Source: Alphaproteobacteria bacterium UBA6038 (GTDB lineage: Bacteria > Pseudomonadota > Alphaproteobacteria > Micropepsales > Micropepsaceae). Taken from it: DNA of 17,410 nt. The stretch lies in assembly GCA_002429315.1 (NCBI GenBank), contig DIZC01000048.1, positions 13,141 through 30,550 of the forward strand, read 5' to 3'. Position numbers and translations under genes: made by a program. Under the pieces are notes generated by a model. That model ran no database searches. It had not been told where the DNA came from and saw only the letters and a list, made by a program, of their open reading frames with translations. The first letter of the stretch is position 1, and each line of letters opens with the position of its first letter. This document shows positions 6,469 to 14,145 of the stretch, piece by piece.

Positions 6469-6915
6469 ATGCCAACAGTGACGGATACGTCAGCGCACAA
6501 ATCAGACGGGCTTCTCAAGCTGGCGAGCGACATCATTGCCGCTTATGTCAGCAACAATCCGGTGCCGGTTTCCGATCTGCCGGGGATGATCAAGAGTGTG
6601 CATTCCACCTTGGGCGGTCTGGCGTCCGGCGGAAGCTCCGACGCCCTGACCTCGCAGAAACCGGCAGTGCCGATCAAGCGCTCCGTCACCCCGGAATACG
6701 TCATCTGCCTCGAAGACGGCAAAAAGCTGAAGATGCTCAAGCGGTATCTTCGCTCGAACTACAATCTCTCGCCCGAAGGGTATCGCGCGAAGTGGGGCCT
6801 GCCGGCAGATTATCCGATGGTCGCGCCGAATTACTCGACGCAACGCTCCGAATTCGCGAAGAAGATCGGTTTGGGTCGTTCATCGCCCGCGACAAAGAGC
6901 CGGCGCCGCAGCTAG
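6469..6915 (+). CDS. mucR: MucR/Ros-family transcriptional regulator with degenerate zinc finger
   Basis: MucR proteins are small nucleoid-like regulators of surface polysaccharide, motility and cell-cycle genes in alphaproteobacteria. The 148-residue product has the N-terminal oligomerisation region (LLKLASDIIAAYVSNNPVP, 15-33) and the C-terminal DNA-binding domain with ICLEDGKKLKMLKRYL (79-94), YRAKWGLPADYPMVAPNY (105-122) and a basic tail. The start at 6469 is chosen from its AAGGGA site and from the usual family N-terminus; an in-frame ATG at 6406 lies in the promoter. The family zinc ligands follow C-x2-C/D-x9-H-x3-H. Here C80 and D83 are present but the two histidine positions are Tyr93 and Asn97, so zinc binding is probably lost. 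Zinc-free relatives that still bind DNA are known, so it is likely functional. Confidence 0.93.
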   Translation: MPTVTDTSAHKSDGLLKLASDIIAAYVSNNPVPVSDLPGMIKSVHSTLGGLASGGSSDALTSQKPAVPIKRSVTPEYVICLEDGKKLKMLKRYLRSNYNLSPEGYRAKWGLPADYPMVAPNYSTQRSEFAKKIGLGRSSPATKSRRRS

Positions 6916-6939
6916 CTTGACCGGAATATCAGGCGGCGC
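6903..6939. terminator. Possible hairpin between convergent mucR and hemA
   Basis: Seven-base perfect arms GCGCCGC (6903-6909) and GCGGCGC (6933-6939) flank a 23-base loop that contains both the mucR TAG stop and the hemA TGA stop. The genes are separated by only 13 bp. There is no U-run and the arms are plain GC sequence, so a chance match in GC-rich coding DNA cannot be excluded. Confidence 0.2.
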
Positions 6940-8146
6940 GCTCTAACCGGTGCGCCGTCCACACTGCATCCAAGGCGCGCACCAGCTCGTCCATCATCTC
7001 GTCGGTGTGGACCGGAGACGGTGTAAATCGCAGCCGCTCGGTGCCGCGCGGCACCGTCGGGAAATTGATCGGCTGCACGTAGATCCCGTGATCCTGCAGC
7101 AGCGAATCCGATACGGACTTGCACAGGGTCGCCTCGCCGACCAACACAGGCACAATATGGCTGGGTGAGTCCATCACCGGCAGGCCTGCATCGGCCAGCA
7201 GCCGCTTCAGTCGCGCCGCGCGCTCATGCAGCCGCTCGCGCTCCGCATTGCTCGCTTTCAGATGATGAACGCTCGCCAAAATCCCGGCTGTCAGCACAGG
7301 GGCAAGCGAGGTCGTGAAGATAAAGCCCGGCGCGTAAGAGCGGATGCAGTCGACGATTTCCGCGCTGGCGGCGATGTAGCCGCCCATCACGCCGAAGGCC
7401 TTGGCCAGCGTACCTTCGATGATGTCGATCCGCTGCATGGCGCCGTCGCGGGCCGCGACGCCTGCCCCCCGGGGGCCGTAAAGACCCACGCCGTGGACTT
7501 CGTCCAGGTACGTCATGGCGCCGTACTTCTCGGCAAGAGCGCAGATCCCGGCGACCGGGCCGAAATCGCCGTCCATCGAATAAACGGATTCAAAGGCGAT
7601 CAGCTTGGGGGCAGAGGCATCGCAAGCCTGAAGCTGCCGCTCGAGATCGTCCAAATCGTTGTGCCGAAAGACGCGCTTTTCGCCGCCGCCGCGCCGGATG
7701 CCTTCGATCATCGAGGCATGGTTGAGCGCATCGGAGAACACGATCAGGCCCGGCAGCAACTTCGCGAGCGTGGACAGCGTGGTGTCGTTGGACACGAACC
7801 CGGACGTGAAGACCAGCGCCGCGTCTTTGCCGTGGAGGTCCGCTAGTTCGGCCTCGAGCTCCACGTGATAATGGGTGGTCCCTGAGATGTTCCGGGTGCC
7901 CCCGGATCCGCCGCCCGTTGTCTCCAGCGCCTCATGCATGGCGGCCAGCACCTTCGGATGCTGACTCATTCCGAGATAATCGTTGCTGCACCACACGGTG
8001 ATCGGGCGCGCGCGGCCGGCATGGTGGAGGTCAGCCTGCGGATACTCTCCCCGGCGCCGGACGATATCCGCAAAGACGCGGTAGCGGCCCTCGCGCCTCA
8101 AGCTTGCGAGCGCCGCCCGAAACCTCGGCTCGTAGGGAAATGCCAT
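6929..8146 (-). CDS. hemA: 5-aminolevulinate synthase
   Basis: HemA condenses glycine and succinyl-CoA to 5-aminolevulinate with PLP, the first step of heme synthesis by the C4 route used in alphaproteobacteria. The 405-residue protein matches the family throughout: ITVWCSNDYLGMSQHP (49-64), GSGGTRNISGTTHYH (80-94), DALNHASMIEGIR (139-151), FESVYSMDGDFGP (185-197), YLDEVHGVGLYGPRG (213-227), the PLP lysine in GTLAKAFG (Lys249), and FPTVPRGTERLRFTPSP near the C-terminus. The frame is open to 8224, but the ATG at 8146 gives the normal N-terminus (MAFPYEPRFRAAL). The minus-strand region before it has a small TTGT-N-ACAA repeat (8219-8227) that might bind a regulator, but no clear promoter. It is downstream of the LdtR-like gene on the same strand and convergent with mucR. 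Confidence 0.97.
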   Translation of the reverse strand: MAFPYEPRFRAALASLRREGRYRVFADIVRRRGEYPQADLHHAGRARPITVWCSNDYLGMSQHPKVLAAMHEALETTGGGSGGTRNISGTTHYHVELEAELADLHGKDAALVFTSGFVSNDTTLSTLAKLLPGLIVFSDALNHASMIEGIRRGGGEKRVFRHNDLDDLERQLQACDASAPKLIAFESVYSMDGDFGPVAGICALAEKYGAMTYLDEVHGVGLYGPRGAGVAARDGAMQRIDIIEGTLAKAFGVMGGYIAASAEIVDCIRSYAPGFIFTTSLAPVLTAGILASVHHLKASNAERERLHERAARLKRLLADAGLPVMDSPSHIVPVLVGEATLCKSVSDSLLQDHGIYVQPINFPTVPRGTERLRFTPSPVHTDEMMDELVRALDAVWTAHRLERAA

Positions 8147-8250
8147 CGCCAGACTGCCTGATCGGACCCCAGATGTGCCATAAGATAGCGCACAGGGCAT
8201 GCGCAACCTATAGCGAATTGTCACAACTGGGACTTCTACTGGCGCATATT

Positions 8251-8281
8251 CCCGCCGCCTGCCCGGAAATATTGCGGCGGG
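8251..8281 (-). terminator. Stem-loop candidate after the LdtR-like gene
   Basis: Perfect eight-base arms CCCGCCGC (8251-8258) and GCGGCGGG (8274-8281) enclose a 15-base loop, about 25 bp after the stop of the regulator gene. On the minus strand the sequence after the stem is AATATGCGCC, with no U-run. It may end or stabilise the regulator transcript before hemA, but evidence for true termination is limited. Confidence 0.35.
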
Positions 8282-8305
8282 CGGGTTCGTCCGGGCGCCA
8301 ATCGA

Positions 8306-8815
8306 TTACAGCCGAAACCGGACCTGGTCGATCCAGAAGCGCTCGACCCGACGCAAGGTCGTATTGAGGACTTCCAGGCTTTCGCCGTTCACATTGCCCA
8401 CCGGCTCCAGCGAGCCGAGGTGCCGATGGAAAAGCTCCCGCAGCATGTCGCGCACGCATTCGCCTTTGCGGGTCAGCCGCACGAGGACCGACCGCCGGTC
8501 GATCTCCGAGCGCTCGTGGTTGATATACCCGCTGTCGACCAGCTTCTTGAGATTGTAGGAGACGTTCGAGCCGAGGTAGTGGCCGCGGGTGCGGAGCTCG
8601 CCGGCCGTCAACTCCTGATCGCCGACGTTGAACAGGAGAAGCGCCTGCACGCTGTTGATCTCGCGCTCGTCGCGCCGGTCCAGCTCATCCTTGATCACAT
8701 CGAGAAGTTGCCTGTGCAGCCGCTCGATGAGGTTTAGGGTCTCGAGATAGTATTTGCTCGCAACGGATGCGCTCTCGAGCGCGGCCGCTGCCTGCGGTTT
8801 CGCAAACGCCGTCAT
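8306..8815 (-). CDS. MarR-type winged-helix regulator, LdtR-like
   Basis: The 169-residue product resembles the alphaproteobacterial LdtR-like branch of MarR regulators, known for control of L,D-transpeptidase and stress genes in Rhizobiales. It has an N-terminal helical dimerisation region (about 20-55), a winged helix with ELTAGELRTRGHYLGSNVSY (68-87) then NLKKLVDSGYI as recognition helix, and a wing with DRRSVLVRLTRKG (106-118). The frame is open to 8950, but the ATG at 8815 gives the expected N-terminus and is preceded by GGCGGGG and a run of seven A. That purine block is the 3' arm of a tight hairpin (8824-8838). It lies between the valine operon and hemA, all on the minus strand. The ligand and targets are not known; the LdtR assignment is by motif memory, so moderate. 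Confidence 0.85.
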   Translation of the reverse strand: MTAFAKPQAAAALESASVASKYYLETLNLIERLHRQLLDVIKDELDRRDEREINSVQALLLFNVGDQELTAGELRTRGHYLGSNVSYNLKKLVDSGYINHERSEIDRRSVLVRLTRKGECVRDMLRELFHRHLGSLEPVGNVNGESLEVLNTTLRRVERFWIDQVRFRL

Positions 8816-8823
8816 CTTTTTTT

Positions 8824-8838
8824 CCCCGCCTGGCGGGG
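8824..8838 (-). promoter_or_regulatory. Hairpin covering the ribosome-binding site of the LdtR-like gene
   Basis: On the minus strand, CCCCGCC, a one-base centre and GGCGGGG form a near-perfect inverted repeat that ends eight bases before the ATG at 8815. The 3' arm is the only purine-rich sequence able to act as a Shine-Dalgarno site, so folding would hide it. The seven A residues between hairpin and ATG stay unpaired. It is not a terminator on the minus strand, because A rather than U follows the stem. Confidence 0.35.
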
Positions 8839-8897
8839 CCCACCTGTTATTTGTCTCAAAGAGTAGAGATGGGCCGTTAAGAGGTGGTAAATGCGCC

Positions 8898-9788
8898 TTA
8901 CAGCGCGCCTCGCAACATGCGGATAATGCCGGAAAAATCGAGACCGCCATGTCCTTTCGCAGCCATCAGAGAATAGAGCTGCGTGGCTTCCGCACCCAAG
9001 GGCGTTGTGGCGCCGGCCGATTGCGCCGCCGCTTGCGCGAGTTTTAGATCCTTGAGCATCAGCGCGGTGGCAAAGCCGCCCGCGTAATCCCGATTGGAAG
9101 GCGCGGTCGGCACCGGTCCCGGAACGGGACAATAGGTGGTGAGGGACCAGCATTGTCCCGACGATGTGGACGCGATGTCGAACAGCTTCTGCGCATCGAG
9201 ACCGAGCTTTTCGGCCAGCACGAATGCTTCGCAGGTCCCGATCATGGAAACGGCGAGCAGCATGTTGTTGCAGATTTTCGCCGCCTGCCCCGCCCCTGCC
9301 CCGCCGGCCAGCACGATCCGCTTGCCCATTTTCTCCAGGATCGGTTTGGCGCGTTCGAAGCTGGATTCCGCACCACCGCACATGAAGGTCAGCGTGCCCG
9401 CTTCCGCCCCGCCGACGCCGCCCGAGACCGGTGCATCGAGGAAGGGGAAGCCCGCCTTCTCGGCCGCTGCGTGCACGGCGCGCGCGGAGTCCATGTCGAT
9501 GGTCGAGGAGTCGATGAGCAGCGTCCCGGGCTTCGCATTCGCGAGCACCCCATCCGTTTCGAGGTAAACCGAGCGCACATGTTGTCCGGCCGGCAGCATG
9601 GAGATCACGACTTCCGCGTCAGCAACCGCATCCTTGACGCTCGCCGCGTTTGCGGCGCCGGCGTCCGCAACAGCGTGCAACAAGTTCGCCGCAACGTCGA
9701 AGGCGCGCACCGTATGGCCGGCCTTCAGCAGGTTGCGCGCCATCGGCCCGCCCATATTGCCGACGCCGATGAATGCAATGGTGGTCAT
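8898..9788 (-). CDS. mmsB: 3-hydroxyisobutyrate dehydrogenase
   Basis: MmsB oxidises 3-hydroxyisobutyrate to methylmalonate semialdehyde with NAD+, a late step of valine breakdown. The 296-residue protein has the Rossmann motif FIGVGNMGGPMARNLLKAGH (6-25), the substrate-binding DAPVSGGVGGAEAGTL (118-133), the catalytic lysine in GQAAKICNNMLL (Lys171, with Asn175), and the C-terminal helical domain with ALMLKDLKLA. The ATG at 9788 is the correct start because it places MTTIAFIG at the N-terminus; the longer open frame to 9875 is a shadow of the preceding gene. It follows the hydrolase gene by 13 bp, the third gene of the operon. Confidence 0.96.
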   Translation of the reverse strand: MTTIAFIGVGNMGGPMARNLLKAGHTVRAFDVAANLLHAVADAGAANAASVKDAVADAEVVISMLPAGQHVRSVYLETDGVLANAKPGTLLIDSSTIDMDSARAVHAAAEKAGFPFLDAPVSGGVGGAEAGTLTFMCGGAESSFERAKPILEKMGKRIVLAGGAGAGQAAKICNNMLLAVSMIGTCEAFVLAEKLGLDAQKLFDIASTSSGQCWSLTTYCPVPGPVPTAPSNRDYAGGFATALMLKDLKLAQAAAQSAGATTPLGAEATQLYSLMAAKGHGGLDFSGIIRMLRGAL

Positions 9789-9801
9789 GAGATGCTCCTG
9801 A

Positions 9802-10836
9802 TCAATCGAGCTGCAGCTCTTTTTCACCAAGCGGGCCGAAATACGCGGCGATCTCTGCCTCGCTGACTTCCGCAAGAGTTGGCGGCTGCCACTTCGGTGT
9901 GTTGTCCTTGTCGATGATGGCCGCGCGCACGCCTTCGTAGAAATCGTGGCCGGCGACGATGCGGCTCACCATCCGGAATTCCATCCGCATGCAATCGTCG
10001 AAGCCGAGGCGCGCGCCTTGTCGGATTTGGCGAAAGGTGATCTTCAGGCTGGTGGGCGATTTCTTACAAATGACAGCCGCGGTCTCTCGCGCCCAGTCGC
10101 TGCCCTCGCCATCGAGCGCGGCAAGAATCCCCTCTACCGACGTCTCCGCAAACGTGGCGTCGATCGCCTCGCGTCGCTGTTCGATCGGCGCCGGGCCGGG
10201 CGCTTGCGCAAACGACCGCAGCACGAAATCCGGCTCCGTGCCGTCCTCCAGCGCCGCGACCAGCGCCTCCATCTCGCGCGCCGGCACGAAGTGCGTGGCC
10301 ACGCCGGCATACACGCTATCCGCGGTCTTCAGGCGCTCTCCGCTGAGCGCCAGATATATTCCGAGTTCACCCGGCAGGCGCGGCAGAAAATAGCTGCCGC
10401 CGACGTCCGGAAACAATCCGATGCCTGTCTCCGGCATGGCGAAGGTCACCGTTTCGTCGGCAACGCGGTGGCTTCCGTGCACCGACACGCCCACGCCGCC
10501 GCCCATGACGATGCCGTGAAGGAGAGCGATGTAGGGTTTGGGAAAATGCCTGATGGCGGCATTGAGCCGGTACTCGTCGCGGTAGAAGTCCAGCGCATAG
10601 GGCGTGCCGCTCTTGCCGGATTCGTACAGCGCGCGGATGTCGCCGCCGGCGCAGAACGCCCGCTCACCCGCTCCGCGAATGACAACCGTCTCAATCGCTC
10701 CGTCCGCCGCCCATTCGGCCAACTGCGCCTTCATGGCAATGCACATGTCGCGCGTGAGCGCGTTGAGCGCCTTGGGCCGATTGAGCGTAATGAGTCCCAC
10801 CGCGCCGCGACGCTCGAACAGAACGTCCTGGCTCAT
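9802..10836 (-). CDS. 3-hydroxyisobutyryl-CoA hydrolase (crotonase superfamily)
   Basis: This enzyme splits 3-hydroxyisobutyryl-CoA into free 3-hydroxyisobutyrate and CoA in valine degradation. The 344-residue length and C-terminal motifs fit the hydrolase branch of the crotonase superfamily better than enoyl-CoA hydratases, which are about 260 residues. Visible parts are LNRPKALNALT (18-28), the oxyanion-hole segment FCAGGDIRALYE (61-72), GIVMGGGVGVSVHG (108-121), the catalytic region MPETGIGLFPDVGGSYFLPR (134-153) with Glu136 and Asp144, and a C-terminal EFRMVSR plus FYEGVRAAIIDKD. The start ATG at 10836 overlaps the acyl-CoA dehydrogenase stop as ATGA. Its position between that gene and mmsB supports the valine role. 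Confidence 0.94.
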   Translation of the reverse strand: MSQDVLFERRGAVGLITLNRPKALNALTRDMCIAMKAQLAEWAADGAIETVVIRGAGERAFCAGGDIRALYESGKSGTPYALDFYRDEYRLNAAIRHFPKPYIALLHGIVMGGGVGVSVHGSHRVADETVTFAMPETGIGLFPDVGGSYFLPRLPGELGIYLALSGERLKTADSVYAGVATHFVPAREMEALVAALEDGTEPDFVLRSFAQAPGPAPIEQRREAIDATFAETSVEGILAALDGEGSDWARETAAVICKKSPTSLKITFRQIRQGARLGFDDCMRMEFRMVSRIVAGHDFYEGVRAAIIDKDNTPKWQPPTLAEVSEAEIAAYFGPLGEKELQLD

Positions 10837-11972
10837 TGCCGAAACATCTCGCGGCCAATGATGACGCGCATGATCTCATTGGTTCCTTCGAGGATCTGGT
10901 GAACCCGCAGGTCGCGCACGTGCCGCTCGGCCGGAAAATCCTTGAGATATCCATAACCGCCATGCAGCTGCAGCGCGTCGTTGGCGATGGCGAAGCCCAC
11001 ATCGGTGGCGAAGCGTTTGGCCATGGCGCACAGCATGGTGGCGCGGGGATCGCGCCGGTCGAGCGCGGCGGCGGCGTTTCGGATCATCAGGCGGGCGGCT
11101 TCGAGGTCCGTCGCCATGTCGGCCAGCTTGAACTGCGAGGCCTGAAAATCAGCAATGGGCCGGCCGAACTGCTTGCGGTCCGAGGCGTACGCCTTCGCTT
11201 CGTCCAAAGCGGCGCGCGCCGTGCCGACCGAACAGGCGCCGATGTTGATGCGGCCGCCGTCCAGCCCCATCATCGCGATGCGAAAGCCCTCGCCTTCCCC
11301 GCCGATCCGGTTGGCGATGGGCACGCGGCAATTGTCGAAATTGACCAGCGCGGTGGGCTGGCTGTTCCAGCCCATCTTGCGTTCCTTCTTGCCGAAAGAG
11401 AGACCGGGCGTGCCTTTCTCCACCACCAGGCAGGAGATGCCCTTCGGACCGTCTTCGCCGGTGCGCACCATGCAGACGTAAAGATCCGACGTGCCGGCGC
11501 CCGAGATGAAGGCCTTGGAACCATTCAGCACGTAGTGATCGCCGTCCCTTGAGGCGCGCGTTTTCAGTGCAGCCGCATCGGAACCGGAACCGGGTTCGGT
11601 CAGGCAATAGCTTGCGATCTTCTCCATCGTGACGAGCTTCGGCAGAAAGCGTCTGCGCTGCTCCTCGCCGCCGAAGCGGTCGATCATCCACGACGCCATG
11701 TTGTGAATGGAGATAAAGGCGGCCGTCGAGGTGCAGCCGGCGGACAGCTCTTCGAAAATGATCGCCGCATCGAGCCGCGACAGCTCCGAGCCGCCAACAT
11801 CCCCTTTGATATAGATGCTGGCAAATCCCAACGCCGCCGCCGCGCGCAGCACATCCACCGGGAAGTGCGGGGTCTCGTCCCACTCCGCCGCATACGGCGC
11901 GAGCTTTTCGCCGGCGAACCGCCGGGCAGCATCCTGAACCGCCCGCTGTTCTTCGCTGAGTTCGAAGTCCAT
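10833..11972 (-). CDS. Acyl-CoA dehydrogenase, probably isobutyryl-CoA dehydrogenase
   Basis: This FAD enzyme introduces the double bond into an acyl-CoA; by context the substrate is isobutyryl-CoA from valine, giving methacrylyl-CoA. The 379-residue product is a full-length family member: MDFELSEEQRAVQDAARRFA at the start, the FAD/substrate signature YCLTEPGSGSDAAALKTRA near residues 121-139, the second domain with GWNSQPTALVNFDNCRVP, RKQFGRPIADFQASQFKLAD, LQLHGGYGYLKDFPAER, and the catalytic glutamate in ILEGTNEIMR (Glu362). It is the first gene of a three-gene operon, starting about 60 bp from the divergent antitoxin gene. Substrate specificity rests on the neighbours, since sequence alone does not separate ACAD8-type from short/branched-chain types. 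Confidence 0.93.
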   Translation of the reverse strand: MDFELSEEQRAVQDAARRFAGEKLAPYAAEWDETPHFPVDVLRAAAALGFASIYIKGDVGGSELSRLDAAIIFEELSAGCTSTAAFISIHNMASWMIDRFGGEEQRRRFLPKLVTMEKIASYCLTEPGSGSDAAALKTRASRDGDHYVLNGSKAFISGAGTSDLYVCMVRTGEDGPKGISCLVVEKGTPGLSFGKKERKMGWNSQPTALVNFDNCRVPIANRIGGEGEGFRIAMMGLDGGRINIGACSVGTARAALDEAKAYASDRKQFGRPIADFQASQFKLADMATDLEAARLMIRNAAAALDRRDPRATMLCAMAKRFATDVGFAIANDALQLHGGYGYLKDFPAERHVRDLRVHQILEGTNEIMRVIIGREMFRQ

Positions 11973-11990
11973 GCCTTGTTATTCCGTCCA

Positions 11991-12013
11991 AATGTCACTA
12001 CCGTAGTGACATT
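11991..12013. promoter_or_regulatory. Perfect inverted repeat in the divergent promoter region
   Basis: Arms AATGTCACTA (11991-12000) and TAGTGACATT (12004-12013) are perfect complements around a three-base centre CCG. The repeat starts 18 bp from the acyl-CoA dehydrogenase start and ends 19 bp before the antitoxin start, so it is the main feature of the 60-bp gap. A minus-strand TAGAAT (12016-12011, five of six to TATAAT) overlaps one arm, so an occupied site would block the catabolic operon. The usual role of such a repeat before an antitoxin is autoregulation by the toxin-antitoxin complex; a separate valine regulator is the alternative. Confidence 0.6.
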
Positions 12014-12032
12014 CTAGACCGGGCCTAATCCA

Positions 12033-12296
12033 ATGACCACCGTCGGCGCAAGAGAAGCAAACCGTAGCTTTTCCAAAATTCTGAGGGAAGCGGAAAGCGG
12101 CAAGACCATCACCATCACTCGCAATGGGAGGCCGGTGGCGCGGCTCGAGCCCGCGACGCTTCTGAAGCCCGTCGATCTTCGGCCCAAATCGAAGAAAGGG
12201 CGGGAAGCAGCCCATAGACGGCTGATGGAACTGCTTGACGAGGGACTCGATTTCGGCGGCCGGCGATTCGCCCGCGACGAGATGCATGATCGTTGA
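12033..12296 (+). CDS. Phd/YefM-family antitoxin
   Basis: The 87-residue product is the antitoxin of a type II pair. It has the Phd/YefM N-terminal DNA-binding fold: VGAREANRSFSKILREAESG (4-23), then KTITITRNGRPVARLEP, the family's core strand-turn pattern. The C-terminal half (from about residue 50) is charged and would wrap around the toxin (REAAHRRLMELLDEGLDFGG). The ATG at 12033 lacks a clear ribosome-binding site, but the family motif begins right after it. Antitoxin and toxin overlap by four bases (TTGA), and the inverted repeat 20 bp upstream is a natural self-repression operator. Confidence 0.88.
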   Translation: MTTVGAREANRSFSKILREAESGKTITITRNGRPVARLEPATLLKPVDLRPKSKKGREAAHRRLMELLDEGLDFGGRRFARDEMHDR

Positions 12297-12732
12297 TCTC
12301 GCTTGATACCAACATACTGGTCTACGCAACGGACCAGAAAAGTGCGGGCGCGCGACATGCCCTTGCGAGACGCATCGTTGATGCCGCAAAGAATGTAAAG
12401 ATCGGATTGGCGGAGCAGGTGCTCGTAGAATTCATCAATGTTGCCGTGCGCAAAACCAGGCTGCCGCTAAACCAGGTCGCACCCTATGTCGACGCCTTCT
12501 CGCGCGACTTTCCGCTGCTGTTGCCATCGCGAGACACCGTGGCACAGGTTCTTGCTCTGCTGTTCCGTCACAATCTCAGTGTGTGGGATGCACACATTCT
12601 CGCGGTCTGTTCATCGAATGGCTGCAATCATCTCCTCAGCGAAGACCTGCAGGATGGCGCTCAGTATGGCGGCGTAACCGTGGTCAATCCGTTCGCCGCG
12701 CGTAATGCCCGTCTTCTACAGCGGCTGCTGGC

Positions 12733-12736
<4 letters not shown>
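12293..12736 (+). CDS. vapC: PIN-domain ribonuclease toxin (VapC-type)
   Basis: PIN-domain toxins are Mg-dependent ribonucleases that cut tRNA or rRNA and are held inactive by the antitoxin. The 147-residue product has the four acidic positions of the family: Asp5 in ISLDTNILVYA, Glu46 in EQVLVEFINVA, Asp99 in SVWDAHILAV, and Asp118 in LLSEDLQDG, so it looks catalytically intact. It starts with TTG at 12293, since no ATG lies in frame before LDTN; the start overlaps the antitoxin stop as TTGA. Its stop overlaps the hemB ATG as ATGA, which couples a toxin gene to an essential gene. The PIN fold is clear; the exact RNA target is unknown. Confidence 0.9.
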
Positions 12737-13746
<1,010 letters not shown>

Positions 13747-13860
13747 ATGCTTCACGCATCAAGCCGATTTGATCTGTTTACCGGACACGCGACCCAGCCG
13801 CTGCTTGTCACCTGGTCCTGGGGAGAGCAAGATTTGCGTTGTAGTCAATGGGGATGTGCC

Positions 13861-14112
13861 ATGAAAATTCTCGCTCTAGGAACGGTTGCAGTCGCAGCTG
13901 CGATCGCAAGTTCGGCTTGGGCAGGTCAGACAGAGATGCTGGCTGCTCCTGCGGTGGCCACGCCGACGAAGGAGTGTCACCGTCTTTTCCACGAAGGCGC
14001 GCTGGTAGGACAGCCGGTATGTCGGACGACCAAAGAATGGGCCGCCACACGCTACTACGTTCAGCGGCAAATTCGGCAATACCAGTTGAGCTTTCTCACT
14101 CACGGACGGTAA
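13861..14112 (+). CDS. Small exported protein with two cysteines, unknown function
   Basis: The 83-residue product has a clear signal peptide: MKILALGTVAVAAAIASSA with likely cleavage after AWA (residue 21). The mature part holds two cysteines, Cys39 and Cys54, around HRLFHEGALVGQPV, then CRTTKEWAATRYY and a basic Gln-rich end. The pattern C-x14-C-R-T-x3-W is like that of many small, uncharacterised periplasmic proteins of alphaproteobacteria, where a disulfide is likely. The frame is open from 13747, but the ATG at 13861 with GGGGAT upstream and the signal peptide decide the start. It follows hemB by 114 bp and could be in the same transcript or have its own promoter (a weak TTGTCA at 13805-13810). 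Confidence 0.75.
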   Translation: MKILALGTVAVAAAIASSAWAGQTEMLAAPAVATPTKECHRLFHEGALVGQPVCRTTKEWAATRYYVQRQIRQYQLSFLTHGR

Positions 14113-14145
14113 CCGCGTCACCGGAGATGGGACTTCCTCGGTCGA

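Noticed and set aside
9946..10902. 318-codon plus-strand frame opposite the CoA hydrolase gene
   Set aside because: It is the complement shadow of a clear crotonase-family gene, without motif or ribosome-binding site.
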